Positions 10,273 through 21,397 of a stretch of DNA of 64,000 bases are shown here, piece after piece. Under the pieces are notes generated by a model that was not told where the DNA came from, did not search any database, and was given only the letters and a program-made list of their open reading frames with translations. This DNA is from Bettongia penicillata ogilbyi (Eukaryota; Chordata; Mammalia; Diprotodontia; Potoroidae): positions 859,773 through 923,772 of the forward strand of contig JAJHZJ010000419.1 in assembly GCA_023548195.1 (NCBI GenBank), given 5' to 3'. A program made the translations under genes and the position numbers. Within the stretch, counting starts at the first letter, position 1. Each line of letters begins with the position of its first letter.

Positions 10273-11070
10273 AGGGGTCTCTCTCCCACATTTCTTGTGC
10301 TGAGAGGCATTTTGTGTTGTGGCCTCTGGTTCTTTCAGCTAGAAGCTAGAATGCTGAAGCTTACCTGGTGCTGAGCTGGCTGGTGTGTGCCAAGGCTGAG
10401 GCTAAATAAAGTGTTTCTGAGTTTCCCCAGGGTTATACTGAAACTCACTACATGAGGTGTGGGCGAGGTGTAGTCTGGCTACAGGAGGTTTCCTCCTTCC
10501 CTGAACTAGAGCACAGGCAAACTCAGTGGCTGGTTAACCTCCTTCTATGATGGTGTCTGCCCAATTCCCCTAGATTTGCTAATGTACCCCTGAAGTCCTG
10601 GGGTTGGCACTTACAGGCCACCTGGGGCTCAGGCTCTCTTCCTGGTTCACTGACGTGGTGTTCTCTGGGACAGCTCCATTCTGCACTGATCTCCTTCAGA
10701 CACAGCAACAGGGGCTCTCTTTGATGATCTCCCTAGTCTCCCAAACTGAAATACTGTTTATCCCTTCAACTGATTCCACGGTTCCTGTATTATTCCTGGG
10801 GTAGTATTCTCTCGGTTTTTTAAGGTCAACAAGGGGAGGAAGAGAGCACTTATAGTTTACTTGTCCACTTTGCCTCCTGGAAGTTCAAGGAGGTGACTTC
10901 CAAACCTTGAATCTGGGGACTGGTCATCTCAGGAGTGGCTGCTGCCGTTACTGGGGGTCCCACGCTTCTCTCTCACTCAGTTCCACTGAATTACAGTCCT
11001 TTGCTGATATGTTTGAGAATCCACACTGCCGCTTCTGATTCAGTCCATAATGGCAGTTCCTTCTCTGCTC
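10273..11070 (-). mobile_element. L1 5' UTR-like region of the split L1
   Basis: Sequence upstream (minus sense) of the ORF1 start, GC-richer than its surroundings. It lacks the CAAGATGGC-type terminus seen in the other L1s, so it is either a different L1 subfamily or a 5'-truncated copy. The outer boundary is approximate and is set by the adjoining MIR relic. Confidence 0.5.
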
Positions 11071-11094
11071 TGATATGGCTAAGTCTCTAACCCC

Positions 11095-11215
11095 TTTATT
11101 TTATAGAAAAGTAAACTGAGTCACCAAGAAGCAAAATGACTTACCCAATATCACAACTAATGGAAAACAAAGATTAAAAACATGGTCTTTTTACTCCTAG
11201 TCTCATGCAGAGTTC
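11095..11215 (-). repeat. MIR/CORE-SINE relic
   Basis: The stretch contains antisense MIR signatures: AAACTGAGTCACCAAGAAG, then ACTTACCCAATATCACA. It is degenerate and short. Confidence 0.5.
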
Positions 11216-11284
11216 CTTTCACTATGTCATTTTACCTGCTCTTCTTTTTCCTCTATTCCCAGTTCTCTATACCAAATAGTGCTG

Positions 11285-11420
11285 GGTAAGGTAAAGTGGA
11301 AAGAATATGAGAATTTGACTGTAGGGACTTAAGTTCAGGTCCTGATATGTCATAGCTGGTATCTAATACTCTGAATGAGTCATTTCTCATTATTTGAGGA
11401 CTTAGTGTTAACATAGTTAG
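11285..11420 (+). repeat. MIR/CORE-SINE relic
   Basis: Degenerate sense-strand MIR head and core. AGTGGAAAGAATATGAGAAT corresponds to the usual tagtggaaagagcac... start, followed by ACTTAAGTTCAGGTCCTG. Confidence 0.4.
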
Positions 11421-11489
11421 AGTTGAATCTCTTCTTGAAAATGGATGAGGTACCACAAGAAAAGATGAAAGTGGCCATAGAAGGTATGA

Positions 11490-11985
11490 TATTATGAGGA
11501 TTATGGGAGATGGCAGAGTAGGTCAGAAAATTCTAAGCTCTCAAGATTTTCCTCCACAAAAGAGTTGAAATAACACATCAGGGTTAATATTTAGTGGTCA
11601 AAAGAAATGAGTAGAGGGCAGAACAGGGGTCCTTCTGGGAAAATTGGAGATCTGAAGAAAAGTCCCAGATGGAGATTTGATCCCTGTGAAGAGTAAACAC
11701 CAACAGGATAGGTCCTAAGTCCACTTAAACAACACACAGCAAGCCCTAGTCACAGGAACTTTTAGCCCAGGAGAGTGAGGGGTGTTGGATATCTGAACTA
11801 GGGAAGACTGAGGGAACCTTTGATGACAAGGAATGTCAGGCCCAGCCATGCTACAGAAACTTGGAAACAGGGGAAGGACCCAGTACATTCCTAGTGAATG
11901 CAAAAGCAGTGGGACAGGGATGCCTGCTGGCTGTGGGCATTTACAGAAAACTGTACATCTTTGTTCTAGTTCTAGTTATGAGAGG
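11490..11985 (+). mobile_element. L1 5' UTR, left part, split by a SINE
   Basis: It starts around GGGAGATGGCAGAGTAGGTCAG, the CAAGATGGCAGAGTA-type L1 5' end, followed by TAAGCTCTCAAGATTTTCC and L1 5' UTR sequence. It is interrupted at about 11986 by a SINE and continues at 12304. Confidence 0.75.
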
Positions 11986-12303
11986 AGGAACAACTAGGTA
12001 GTGTAGTGGATAGAGCACAAGTACAGGAGTCAGGAGGACCTGAGCCCAACTCTCACCTCAGACACTTGACACTCACTGGCTGTGTGACCTTGGGCAAGTC
12101 ACTTAACCCCAATTACCTCATCGTGGGTCATCTCCAGTCATCTTGATGAATATCTGGTTATTGGATTCAGATAGCTCTGGAAGAGAAGTGAGGCTGGTGA
12201 CCTGCACAGCTCTGCCTCACTCAAAACAAAGTCAAGTGCAAGTCATGTCATCATTTCTCTGATTGCATGGTCTTCTTCATCAAAAAAGGATGAACACACA
12301 GAT
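11986..12303 (+). mobile_element. Marsupial tRNA-derived SINE (WSINE1/SINE1-like)
   Basis: The element has a tRNA-like head with A-box-like CTAGGTAGTGTAGTGGATAG, a CORE-type middle (CTGTGTGACCTTGGGCAAGT) and a tail through GATGAATATCTGGTTATTGG and TCACTCAAAACAAAGTCAAG to ...AAAAAGGATGAACACACA. The same family occurs at 25276-25585 and 48691-48980. The flanking AGAGGAGGAAC and AGAGGGGAGAAC may be a degraded target duplication. The family name is from memory and uncertain. Confidence 0.85.
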
Positions 12304-13590
12304 AAGAGGGGAGAACTAAAGGAGGGTCTGAGGCCAGAGGTACTACGCCCCATATTCCAAGATTGGAGTGATTATAAAAACTAGGCTATTAGAATTTTTT
12401 TTTAAAAAAAGTGCAAAGGCAAGAGAGAAAGAATTCTATCACAGGAGTTACTATGGAAAAAAGAAGACCAGAGGAGGATACTCAAATGAAGAAACCCTCT
12501 TCTACCCAAAAGAGTCATATGCTGTGGTAACCTTTTCAAAAAGAATTCGTAGAAGTTAAAAAAATAGATTTTAAAAATCAAATGAGATTGAGAAAAAACG
12601 ATATATAATATATTTATGTATGTATATGTACATATATATATATGCATATGTACATATATATGTATATACGAACAATCCAAGAAAAGCAAGAAGATTATTA
12701 AAAGAAAATCAACAAATTAGGAAAGGAGATCCAGAATCTTAAGGAAGAAAACAACTCCTTGAAAATCAGAATTAGGAAAGGGGAAAAAAGCAAAGTTATA
12801 AGAAATCAAGAAAAATAAAACAAAATATAAACAAAAGAAAAAATAGTAGAAAATATGAAATATCTCACAAGAAGAACAATTGATCTGGAGAACCTATCAA
12901 GAAGAAAAAATATGTAAGAATAATTGTACTACCTGAAAGCTGTTGTCAAAAAAAGAATCTCCATACAATAATAAATAATACAAGAAATAGTTAAGTTCTC
13001 CTGAAGCATTAGAACAAGAGGGGAAATTAGAAATAGAAAGTCCATCAATCACCTCCGGAAAGAGATCCTATGAGGAAAATCCATGGGAATATTATAGTTA
13101 AATCCCCAAAACTCCAGGTCAAGGATAAAATATTAAGGGCAACAAGGAAAAAAATGAAATATGGTGGTACCACAACTAGAATCAGACGAGACCTAGATGA
13201 TATTAAAAGATCTCATGTCTTGGAACACTATTATCAAAGAAGAGAAGAAATGAGGTTCTGATTGAAAATATCATGCCCAACAAAGCTAAGCATAATTCTA
13301 AATGGGGAAAAAATGACATTTAATGAATTGTCATACATCTTTTACGTATGTAAACACATGTCTAAGATGGTTATTAGTAATTAGTTCATAGGAAAGATTG
13401 GAGTAGCCCTGAGTATGACATGACTTTAAAAAGTAAAATCATTTAGGCAGAGCTGAAAAGGGGTAATTATTTTATACAAATGAGATATGAGAGGAAGAAG
13501 TGACACAGAGGAATTAGATGGAGGAAGAGGGCTGGTAGTTCTGGAAACCTGCTTTCATCAGGAATGGGTTCAAGAGGGAACAATACATAT
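12304..13590 (+). pseudogene. L1 5' UTR end, degenerate ORF1 and start of the ORF spacer
   Basis: Continuation of the L1 at 11490. ORF1 (about 12400-13400) keeps recognisable sense blocks such as GAAATATCTCACAAGAAGAA, ACCTGAAAGCTGTTGTC (RRM) and CTCCAGGTCAAGGATAAAAT (CTD start), but stops and indels break every frame. A TA-rich microsatellite (12602-12670) sits inside the coiled-coil part. The spacer sequence GAGATATGAGAGGAAGAAGT follows, and the element is lost at the AT-rich tract. Confidence 0.75.
12602..12670. repeat. (TA)n/(TATG)n microsatellite
   Basis: Alternating TATATATG/TACATATA units inside the degenerate ORF1. Confidence 0.85.
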
Positions 13591-13845
13591 ATGTATGTAT
13601 GTATGTATAATACATGTATGAATATAATATAATATATAATGCTATTGTATAGTATATTATTGATATATAATTCTACAATATATAATAATTATATTATAAT
13701 TAATAACATAATATATTATTAATATTAGTTAATATAACAAATAATCATTAACATATTATTCATTTATTATATAAGATTATATTACACAATAATATAATAT
13801 ATGAGTACTATATATGTATATGATATATATATATAATATTATTCC
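13580..13845. repeat. AT-rich low-complexity/microsatellite tract
   Basis: TATG tetranucleotides, then about 250 nt almost purely A and T with many short ATAATATA palindromes. It lies exactly where the L1 at 12304-13590 is lost. Confidence 0.9.
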
Positions 13846-15751
13846 AAATTCTTTTAAACCTAAAGGAAAAAGAGCAACATGTATTTTCCCTATATCTTTC
13901 CTACTAGTTCCAATCTAATAAGTTCACTTGTGATTTACGTTGTTTCTTGCTAGAATTTTTGTAACCTACTTCTTTATTCTCCCCATGGATTAGAAATAAA
14001 ATCCTACTTTTTGCATTCCAAGCTCTAGGCTGAATTCAATGTTCCTGAGGAGAACTGTACCTATTTAAGGAATGGATTTATGAGTAAAGAAAATATTACC
14101 TTATAAGCAAAAGAAAACCATGTCTTCAGTTGAGTGAAATGGCATCTAGCCAGCGTGTTTTTCTTCAGGGACTCAGGTGAGGTAAGGACACTCCATCATA
14201 TCCATTCAAATGCACAGGAAGGTGTCAATCAAAAATGATGATATTGCCAGGAAAAGCAGAACAGGCAAGCTTCTGAAAGTCAGCAGATCTTTTAAGTACT
14301 CTCCTTGTACCTGTCAGCAGGTTTTCTCTCCATCAAGCAAGGTATGATTAGGATGCAAGATGAGAACAAAGAAGAGGATTCTGTGTGGCTCTCCTGTGCA
14401 CCCAAGAACTCTCCTACTTAGGGATGACTATTAAGAAAATTCAACAATCCATCCTATAATATTAATGTAAAAACCGATAAATCTGAGTTCAACTTTTTTC
14501 CCCATTTTTTATGCATTGTTTTCTTTTTCTTCAAAGGATGTGGGATAGAATTTGTCATGAATCATGGATTGCACAGTCACCAGAAAGCAAACAAAACTGT
14601 TCATGGATACAAATATCTTAGGTATATTTTCAAGTTAGTTTTAAAAGTATTTATTCTTGAAATTAAGAAATCTATGAAATGACACGCAGCATGTATGTTG
14701 GTTAGAGCTCAAGGTAATACCCATGCAGCCTGTTGCCCTCTCCAATTCTTTTCTACTTGGTTCACAATGTTAAAATTGTCCATGCTAGTAATGATAGTAT
14801 CCCCTGCACTCCATGATGGCTTCATAAATGTTAATTTCCGATCTGGACTTAACTATCATTTCTGATTATTAATCAATAATAAATAAATATTTAATAAATG
14901 TTTATTGATTGTTTCTGATGATCTCAATGTCTGTTCATTAACTATCCATGAAGGTCAATTCTTTTGCTACCATCTGGCTTCCCAGCTTTTCCTATACTTG
15001 TCACAACATTTACTCAAAATACAGATATTTCTACCATGCCAGATGCCTCCTTAGCAACAAAGAGAATAAAAATTCTATTGTGAATTTTTTTGCCTAATGT
15101 CTAATTGCATTCCTCATCTTTAACCTAGCTAGAAGACAAATTTTTTCATCATCTCTTTTATGTGTAAAACCTTCATTTTCAAACATGATTCCCCTAATAT
15201 GTGACATTACCCCACTATCCTCTTTTTAATCCAACCACTCCCACCACAATGTAGCCAGCTACCCCCCCTGGGGACCAAGGCATAAAATGTGTCAAATCTT
15301 CTGCCTGTAAATTCATAGTGTGTTTGTTTTCAGAAGTGACTTTTCAGGCCTTGACATAGTTACAGGCTTTTTCCACATCACTAAGGAATCTTCATGCAGT
15401 TTACTATAGTGACTTATATTCTTTATAGGAAATACCCTATCATTTACATCAAAAATCTATGCAGACACCTTGCTGACATTTCAGAAAACATCACAGGACA
15501 ATTGGACAGAGAATTAATTAATGGTGTCTTCTTGGATTTAACAATCATGATTTCTATTGTCTACATAATTTTTTTTACCTTTAATGTGGATATTCATAAA
15601 ACAAGAAAAAAAGAAAATAATCTGAAAATAACTGTTGATGTTCTCATCTCTTAATCATTCAAATAGCTCATTTTGACTTCATAGAACTGAAATAGATAAA
15701 ACAGTTCCCAAATTCAGCCTTCACTTTAATTCTCCAAATTTATTCTTAGAC
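13846..15751. other. No gene recognised; possible L2 3' tail
   Basis: Mostly unique AT-rich sequence. Around 14870-14910, AATAAATATTTAATAAATGT next to TTATTGATTGTTTC resembles the 3' end of L2 on the plus strand. An 86-codon open frame at 15394-15654 shows no recognisable domain and is probably chance. Confidence 0.5.
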
Positions 15752-15975
15752 CAGATCTGCACAACTTTCCAATAGGTAGGGGCCAGAATTAAAATAGGCT
15801 AATATTGTCTGGGCCACAAATGGGTTAAACTGGAGACAGACTGACAGTGTTTGGTCACTATGGATCACATGGCAAAAATGAGAGTGCACAGTGGCAACCC
15901 TACATTTTTCACGGGCCCCCAGAAATCCTTTGTCAGTCTGCAAGTGACCTAGCGGCCATATGTTGTGCAGATCTG
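15752..15975. mobile_element. Small inverted-repeat DNA element (hAT-like MITE)
   Basis: The ends are a perfect 14-bp inverted repeat: CAGATCTGCACAAC at the left and GTTGTGCAGATCTG at the right. The length is 224 bp with no coding capacity. The terminal CAG...CTG and interior blocks GGGCCACAAATGGGTT and AGCGGCCATATGTTGTG recall hAT-Charlie non-autonomous elements. The 8-bp flanks TCTTAGAC and TCCTAAAA match at 5 of 8, consistent with an old 8-bp target duplication. The superfamily is an inference; the inverted repeat is seen directly. Confidence 0.7.
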
Positions 15976-16354
15976 TCCTAAAAGGGGAAGAATAGTGGAA
16001 AATTGCAAAATAGACAGAATGCTATCTTGTTTTCTGCAAGGGGGGAATGTTTAGAACTATTCTGAATTATCACCTTTCCTATATTTTTTTCTCATACTTC
16101 TAGAGAGACTGTAATCACTGCAAAAACCTATGGGCAATCTGTGTATTGCTAACATGGGGGGAAAGAACAAAACAAACACAGGGGAAATATGTTTCTGTGG
16201 GATGGGGACACTGTCATGGACAGTATATGTTCAGTGAAGAAACATCTTGGTACCATGAACCATAGTTTAAAAAATTTTCTACCTTTGTACTTCTTTCAAC
16301 AGTTTTCAAATTTCCTATTCATCTTTCAACTTTGTACCACTTATAAATTATACA
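15976..16354. other. No feature recognised
   Basis: Unique sequence between the inverted-repeat element and the following L1 derivative. Confidence 0.5.
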
Positions 16355-17262
16355 TAGTTCTTCTTTTCATTTTTCTTATATTTTCCTCCAATTACATGTC
16401 AAAACAATTTTAAACATCTTGTAAAGTTCTGAGTTCAAATTCTATCCCTCCCTCTGCCCTTCCTGAGACAATAAGCAATCAGATATAGGTTATACATGTG
16501 CAATCATGTAAAACATTTTCATATTAGTCGTTTTGTACAGGAAGACTTGAATAAGAGAAAAAGAATGAAAAGAATAAAATGAAAAATAGCAGACTTCAGT
16601 TTGTATTCAAATAATGCCAGTTCCTTCTCTGAAAGTAGATAGTATGCTTCATCCTTAGTCCTTTGGGATTGTCTTGGACTTAGTCCTTTGGGATTATCTT
16701 GGACTTAGTCCTTTGAGAGTGTCTTGGACTTGATTGTATTGCTGAGAATATTTAAGTCATTCACAGTTCTTCATCGAACAATATTGTTGCCATTTCTGTC
16801 ATTTCTTAAAGCACAATAATATTCCATTACAATAATAGACTACAGCTGTCTAAACATTCCCCAATTGATGGGCATTCCTTTGATTTCCAATTCTTAGCCA
16901 CCACCAAAAGAGCAGCTGTAATTGTTGTTTTTTTTTTTTTTTTGGTGGGGAGGGAAAGTCCTTTTCCCCTGTTCTGTTTATCTTTGTGACATAGACCTAC
17001 CAGTGGAATTGCTTGATCAAAGTGTTCCCTGGCTGGGTCTGCACTAGACTGCATTCCACTCTCACTCTGAGGTAACAGAACTTTACTGCTAACTTTCTTA
17101 GTTGTCTTAGGCTGGAAAAATTTTTGCCTCATTCTTTTGTGGGTTCTGCTGCTCCAAAACTTGTTTTAAGGCATTATATTAAAGTTATTTGGAGGGGAAT
17201 TTAGAAGAATTGAGACAAGTTCCTGCCTTTTCTCTACCATCTTGGCTCCACTCCCCTCAGGA
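16355..17262 (-). mobile_element. Internally deleted L1 (3' end joined to 5' UTR)
   Basis: The low-coordinate half is antisense L1 3' UTR/ORF2 tail: TTACATGTCAAAACAATTTT, GCACAATAATATTCCATTAC and CCCCAATTGATGGGCATTCC. The high-coordinate half is antisense L1 5' UTR ending CTACCATCTTGGCTCCACTC, the reverse of the usual L1 start. ORF1 and nearly all of ORF2 are missing, so the element is about 0.9 kb instead of 6-7 kb. The junction lies about 16990-17040. A (T)20 run at 16927-16946 sits inside. Confidence 0.7.
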
Positions 17263-17589
17263 CTTCTAACTCCAAGACCAGTGTTCTTTATGGTAAGTTA
17301 GTAATTTCCTGCATCTTTTTGTTTTTTACTCAGATATAAGTTATTCTGTTCATATTTCTGATAATCCCTGCATTATATAACTCTTGAAACTCAGCTAAAA
17401 ATACTGCATAATATTCTGAAATTCTCTTCACATGACTTATTTTCCTTCTCCTAACACTCTCAAAAATACATAATTCAGTAGCCTAGCTGACCCACCTTTA
17501 TCCTTTCTTTGGTATCAATCCTTTATGAATAGCATCTTACCTAAATTTCCATTGTAAATGCCATAAAATCAAACAAACTAATAAAGGAC
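17263..17589. other. No feature recognised
   Basis: Unique AT-rich sequence between the L1 derivative and a MIR. Confidence 0.5.
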
Positions 17590-17765
17590 TAAGATTGTCA
17601 TTTAATCTACCAACTCATTTACCAATGAAGAAACTGAGGTTCAGGAAAGTTAACTGTCTTACCCAAGATCACACAGGTCATGACTGTCAGAGCTCAGGCT
17701 CTCTGAAACCAGCATCAGATCTCTTTTCTTAGTATCTGTCTAACAGTATCATCTTTGTCAAGAGA
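17590..17765 (-). repeat. MIR/CORE-SINE
   Basis: Antisense MIR core: GAAACTGAGGTTCAGGAAAG, then TCTTACCCAAGATCACACAG, then degenerate head sequence. Confidence 0.75.
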
Positions 17766-18205
17766 TGTTCGGGATAATGTTATAAAAGACTTCTATACCT
17801 CTTTCCCCAATTTACAATGTGTATGAAGTAATATTTATGGAGTGATTTGGGAAAAAGTTTGCAAATTTATAAAAACAGGGTTAATCATGGTGAATTGAAT
17901 GAATACTGGTCTTGCAAAGAGGGAGGCCTGGGATCAAATAAGGAGCATTGGATCAGACAGAGCTTTAAAATCTTTGCTAACGTTTTATGACTTCTAATTT
18001 CCCCATCTTCAAATTTATTGCACTTTTGTCCATCGTAATTCTCTAAAACTGTATTAATAGGCTGCTCTTTGACAAAAATGGTAAGAAAGAAAATGAAAGT
18101 ACCTCTACATTCTACATTTACAACCTTCCAATGGTACAACTTTAAAAATCCATCAAATTACATTTTCTTTTTACATTAACATCCTCTGATGGAGATAAGA
18201 TCTTT
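17766..18205. other. No feature recognised
   Basis: Unique sequence. An 84-codon minus-strand frame (18139-17885) has no recognisable domain. Confidence 0.5.
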
Positions 18206-18375
18206 GGGTGAAGCAGCATGGTTCAATGAAAGAAAGGCTGACCTCAGAGTCAGGAAATAGAAATTCTAATCCCACCTCTACTACTCCCTAGGTGTATGAC
18301 TTTGGGCAAATCAGTTAGCCTCTTGAGACCTTGGTTTCCACATTTATAAAATGAAGTAATCTCAGAATTCCACTG
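18206..18375 (+). repeat. MIR/CORE-SINE
   Basis: Sense MIR: head GCAGCATGGTTCAATGAAAG, core GTGTATGACTTTGGGCAAAT, and TTGGTTTCCACATTTATAAA before the end. Confidence 0.8.
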
Positions 18376-19614
18376 TACATCTTATGGCATATGATTGTCT
18401 CATATTTCAAGTGGCTATCTAGTCATGAAACAATAAGCTATTGAAAAACAAGATGAAAAAGAAAGACAACTTTCTGCATTCCAACCAAACTGAAATGTAA
18501 GAAAATCTAGTCCTTCAGCTTTGCAGTGAATTTTAGGTGTAGATGGACAAATTGTGGCAGATGGGGAAAAGGCCCAGCCTATTAATAGGGCAGAGGAGGA
18601 ACATTTTAGGTAGTGACAGAATCACTCAAAGCTGGGGTAATCCAATAACCAGACCTTTATCCCATTTTTTTCACACTAGGCAATTTATATGGATATGTTG
18701 ACTATATCTCTGAAATTTCTTTTCTCTGATTAGTTCTTATTGTTTGAAAGGGCAAAGGGGAAAAACTTAGAAAAAAATCATTGATTGGGACAGATATTTG
18801 CCAAGCTTAAACAGTCATCAAAGTGAAATTGTCAGGCTGAGGCTGGATGACAATTAGTTGGGTATGCTGTGGTTACTCAGGCATGGGGGTTGGGTTAGAT
18901 GGCTCATGAAGTCCTTTCCAAATGCAATATCATATGATACTGTTATCATTTCCAGGAATTTCATACATCACCCTTAACTTCATTTTGAAAAAGTGATCAT
19001 TATTTTGTATCTTTTCAAGAACAAAAAAATTGTGACAAATTCTTCTAATGATGGGAACAATATTTGCAAGTATTTTATTTAACATCACCCCTGTGAAGGA
19101 GACTCAGTCAATATCTGAATAAGTTATCAGATATAGTTGAATAGGCACCCTACATGGAGGGATCAGAGTGAGATATTCCCAAATTCTGAATTAATTATTG
19201 CAAGTCACAATCCCTAACTATTTGAATGTCAAGGCATCATTTCCATGTTGAAGATGCATTTTGTAGCCACAGTACCTCACCCATTCTGCCACGATGCAAC
19301 ACCCCACATTCTCACCACCTTCCATTTCCATTTCCTCTTAATCCTATAGTGAAACAGATGGCCAAATACATTAAATGCCTCTTACACCAAAGGACTCAGT
19401 GTTTCAATACTGGTCAAAAGAATACTTGATAGTCAGGACACATACCATGGTACGATTGAGAGGACAACATCAGCAATTTATGGTCCATTTCCTCAGCAAT
19501 TGCAGATTCAAGTAGATTAGCATTTCATAAGCAGAGCCTTGAGAAACTTCCTGCAATACCATAGACATTTCTAGATGTGTTTACTTTGCTAACTAGTTTT
19601 ATTTCCACTGAAAG
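18376..19614. other. Mostly unique; MIR tail fragment near 18880-18945
   Basis: GGGTTGGGTTAGATGGCTCA followed by AGTCCTTTCCAAATGCAATA matches the end of marsupial MIR on the plus strand. The rest is unrecognised. Confidence 0.45.
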
Positions 19615-21397
19615 GTAGTGAGAGGATGGAATCAAGGTTGTGGAATAAAAGCAGGGATTCATCTGAGCTCACCTCAAACCCCTCAAAATGACTTTTAAAA
19701 TGACTGTAAATAAATTCTAGAGTAGCAGAACTCAGAAAAGAAGGGGTGAAACAAATTCTTAGCCCAAGACGACTTGGAAGATTTTTGAGAAAGATCTGTA
19801 GAACCAAAGTAAGATAGGAACACAAGCCAAGCCAGCACAGATCCAGCCCTGGCAAACTCAAAGCAAGGCTCAGAGTGACTGAATCTGGGGCAGCAGTTGC
19901 AGTTTCTAGAGCTCTCAGCCCACACAAACCAAAGACAACTTAGAATTTTGGCAAGAAAAGTATGTCACATCTGAGTGAGCATGGAGTATAGGCCTCACCA
20001 GCACAGCCCTAGCTCCAGGAAACAAGAAGCAGGCGTTGGGAGTGACCGAATCAGTAGTCACACAACAGCTGCTGCTTTCAGAGCTCTCAGCCCACAAATG
20101 GTAGGGCGGTCAAATAGCTGACCAGAAGGAGACAGCAGAGGTCTTTTTACTAGTACTGAGGCAAGACTCTCTTGCTTTGCCCATGCTCAGATTCAAGTAG
20201 AAGTTTTGTTTGGAAGTCCCAGGGCGAGGAGGAGCACTAGGATAGCAAAGCTTGCAACAGCAGTTGTGCAGGGAGCCTCCTCATAGTCCCAGAGCAGAAA
20301 AGAATGTTTGTGGCCACTCATAGGCAACAGCACTGCCAGGTGCTGTAAACACCTCTCCTTTGATGATACCACCTTTGAAGAATTGAAATCTTACAGGTAG
20401 CTAAAAGTATCTTTGAAAACAGGTTCACAAACTCCCTGAAGCTTGGGACAATGTGGCTTCCATCCTGGTAGCAGAGTCTTACTTTAACAAACAATTAAAA
20501 GTCAAGTAATAGACTGCGGAAATGAGCAAACAATGGGAAAAAGGATCAACTCTGACTATAAAAAGTTTCTACAGTGACAAGGAAGTTCAAAACACACACT
20601 CCAAAGAAGACAACAAAATCAAAGCTACATCCTAAACCTTCAAGAAAAAAATATGAATTGGTTTCAAGGCCATGGAAGAGCTTAAAAAAGGGTTTTGATA
20701 ATCAAGAGATTTAGAAGCAAAAGGGAAAAGAAATGAGAATGATGCAAAAGAATGGGAATGACTCATTGAAAAATGACTCAACAATTTGATGAGACCAAAA
20801 AATATTGAGGAAAATAACACTTTAAAAACAAAATAGGTAAAATGATAAAAGAGGCCCAGAAAGTCAATGAGGAGAAGAATGTCTTAAAAAGGAGAACTGG
20901 CTGAATGGAGAAGGACGTATGAAAGCTCACTGAAGAAAATAGTTTCTTAAAAGTTAAAATGGAGCAAATGAAAATTAATGCCTTTATGAGAAAAACCAAA
21001 AGAAAATGGAAAACTGAAATGTCTCACTAGAAAAACAACTGACCTGGAAAAAATATCCAGGAGAGAAAAATTTTAAATTATTGGACTACCTGAAAACCAG
21101 GATCAAAAAAGAACCTAGACATCATCTTTCAAGAAATTATCAGAAAAAACGATCCTGTTATTCTAGAATCAGAGAATAAAATAGAAATTAAAGGAATCCA
21201 CTTATCACCTCCTGAAAGAAATCCCAAAATGAAAACTTCCAAGAATATTATCACCAAATTATAGAGTTCCCAGGTTAAAGAGAAAATATTGCAAGCAGCC
21301 ATAAGGGAACAATTCAATTATTGTGGTGCTACAGTCAAGATAAGACAAGATTAAGCTGCTTCTCTATATTAAATGATTGGAAATGTTGGAATATGAT
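19615..21397 (+). pseudogene. L1 5' UTR and truncated ORF1
   Basis: It starts near GATGGAATCAAGGTTGTGGA with L1 5' UTR (two similar GGCAGCAGTTGCAG.../ACAGCTGCTGC... units, each followed by AGAGCTCTCAGCCCACA, at about 19890-19925 and 20060-20095). ORF1 sequence follows from about 20640: coiled coil, RRM block ATTGGACTACCTGAAAACCA and CTD block AGAGAAAATATTGCAAGCAG. Frames are broken. It ends abruptly at about 21397 within the CTD, where the CDK11 retrocopy begins in the opposite orientation. Confidence 0.8.

Noticed and set aside
11986..12303. SINE heads considered as tRNA genes
   Set aside because: The tRNA-like heads have lost cloverleaf pairing and are joined to CORE and LINE-tail sequence, so they are SINEs. 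The same holds for the other SINE copies.
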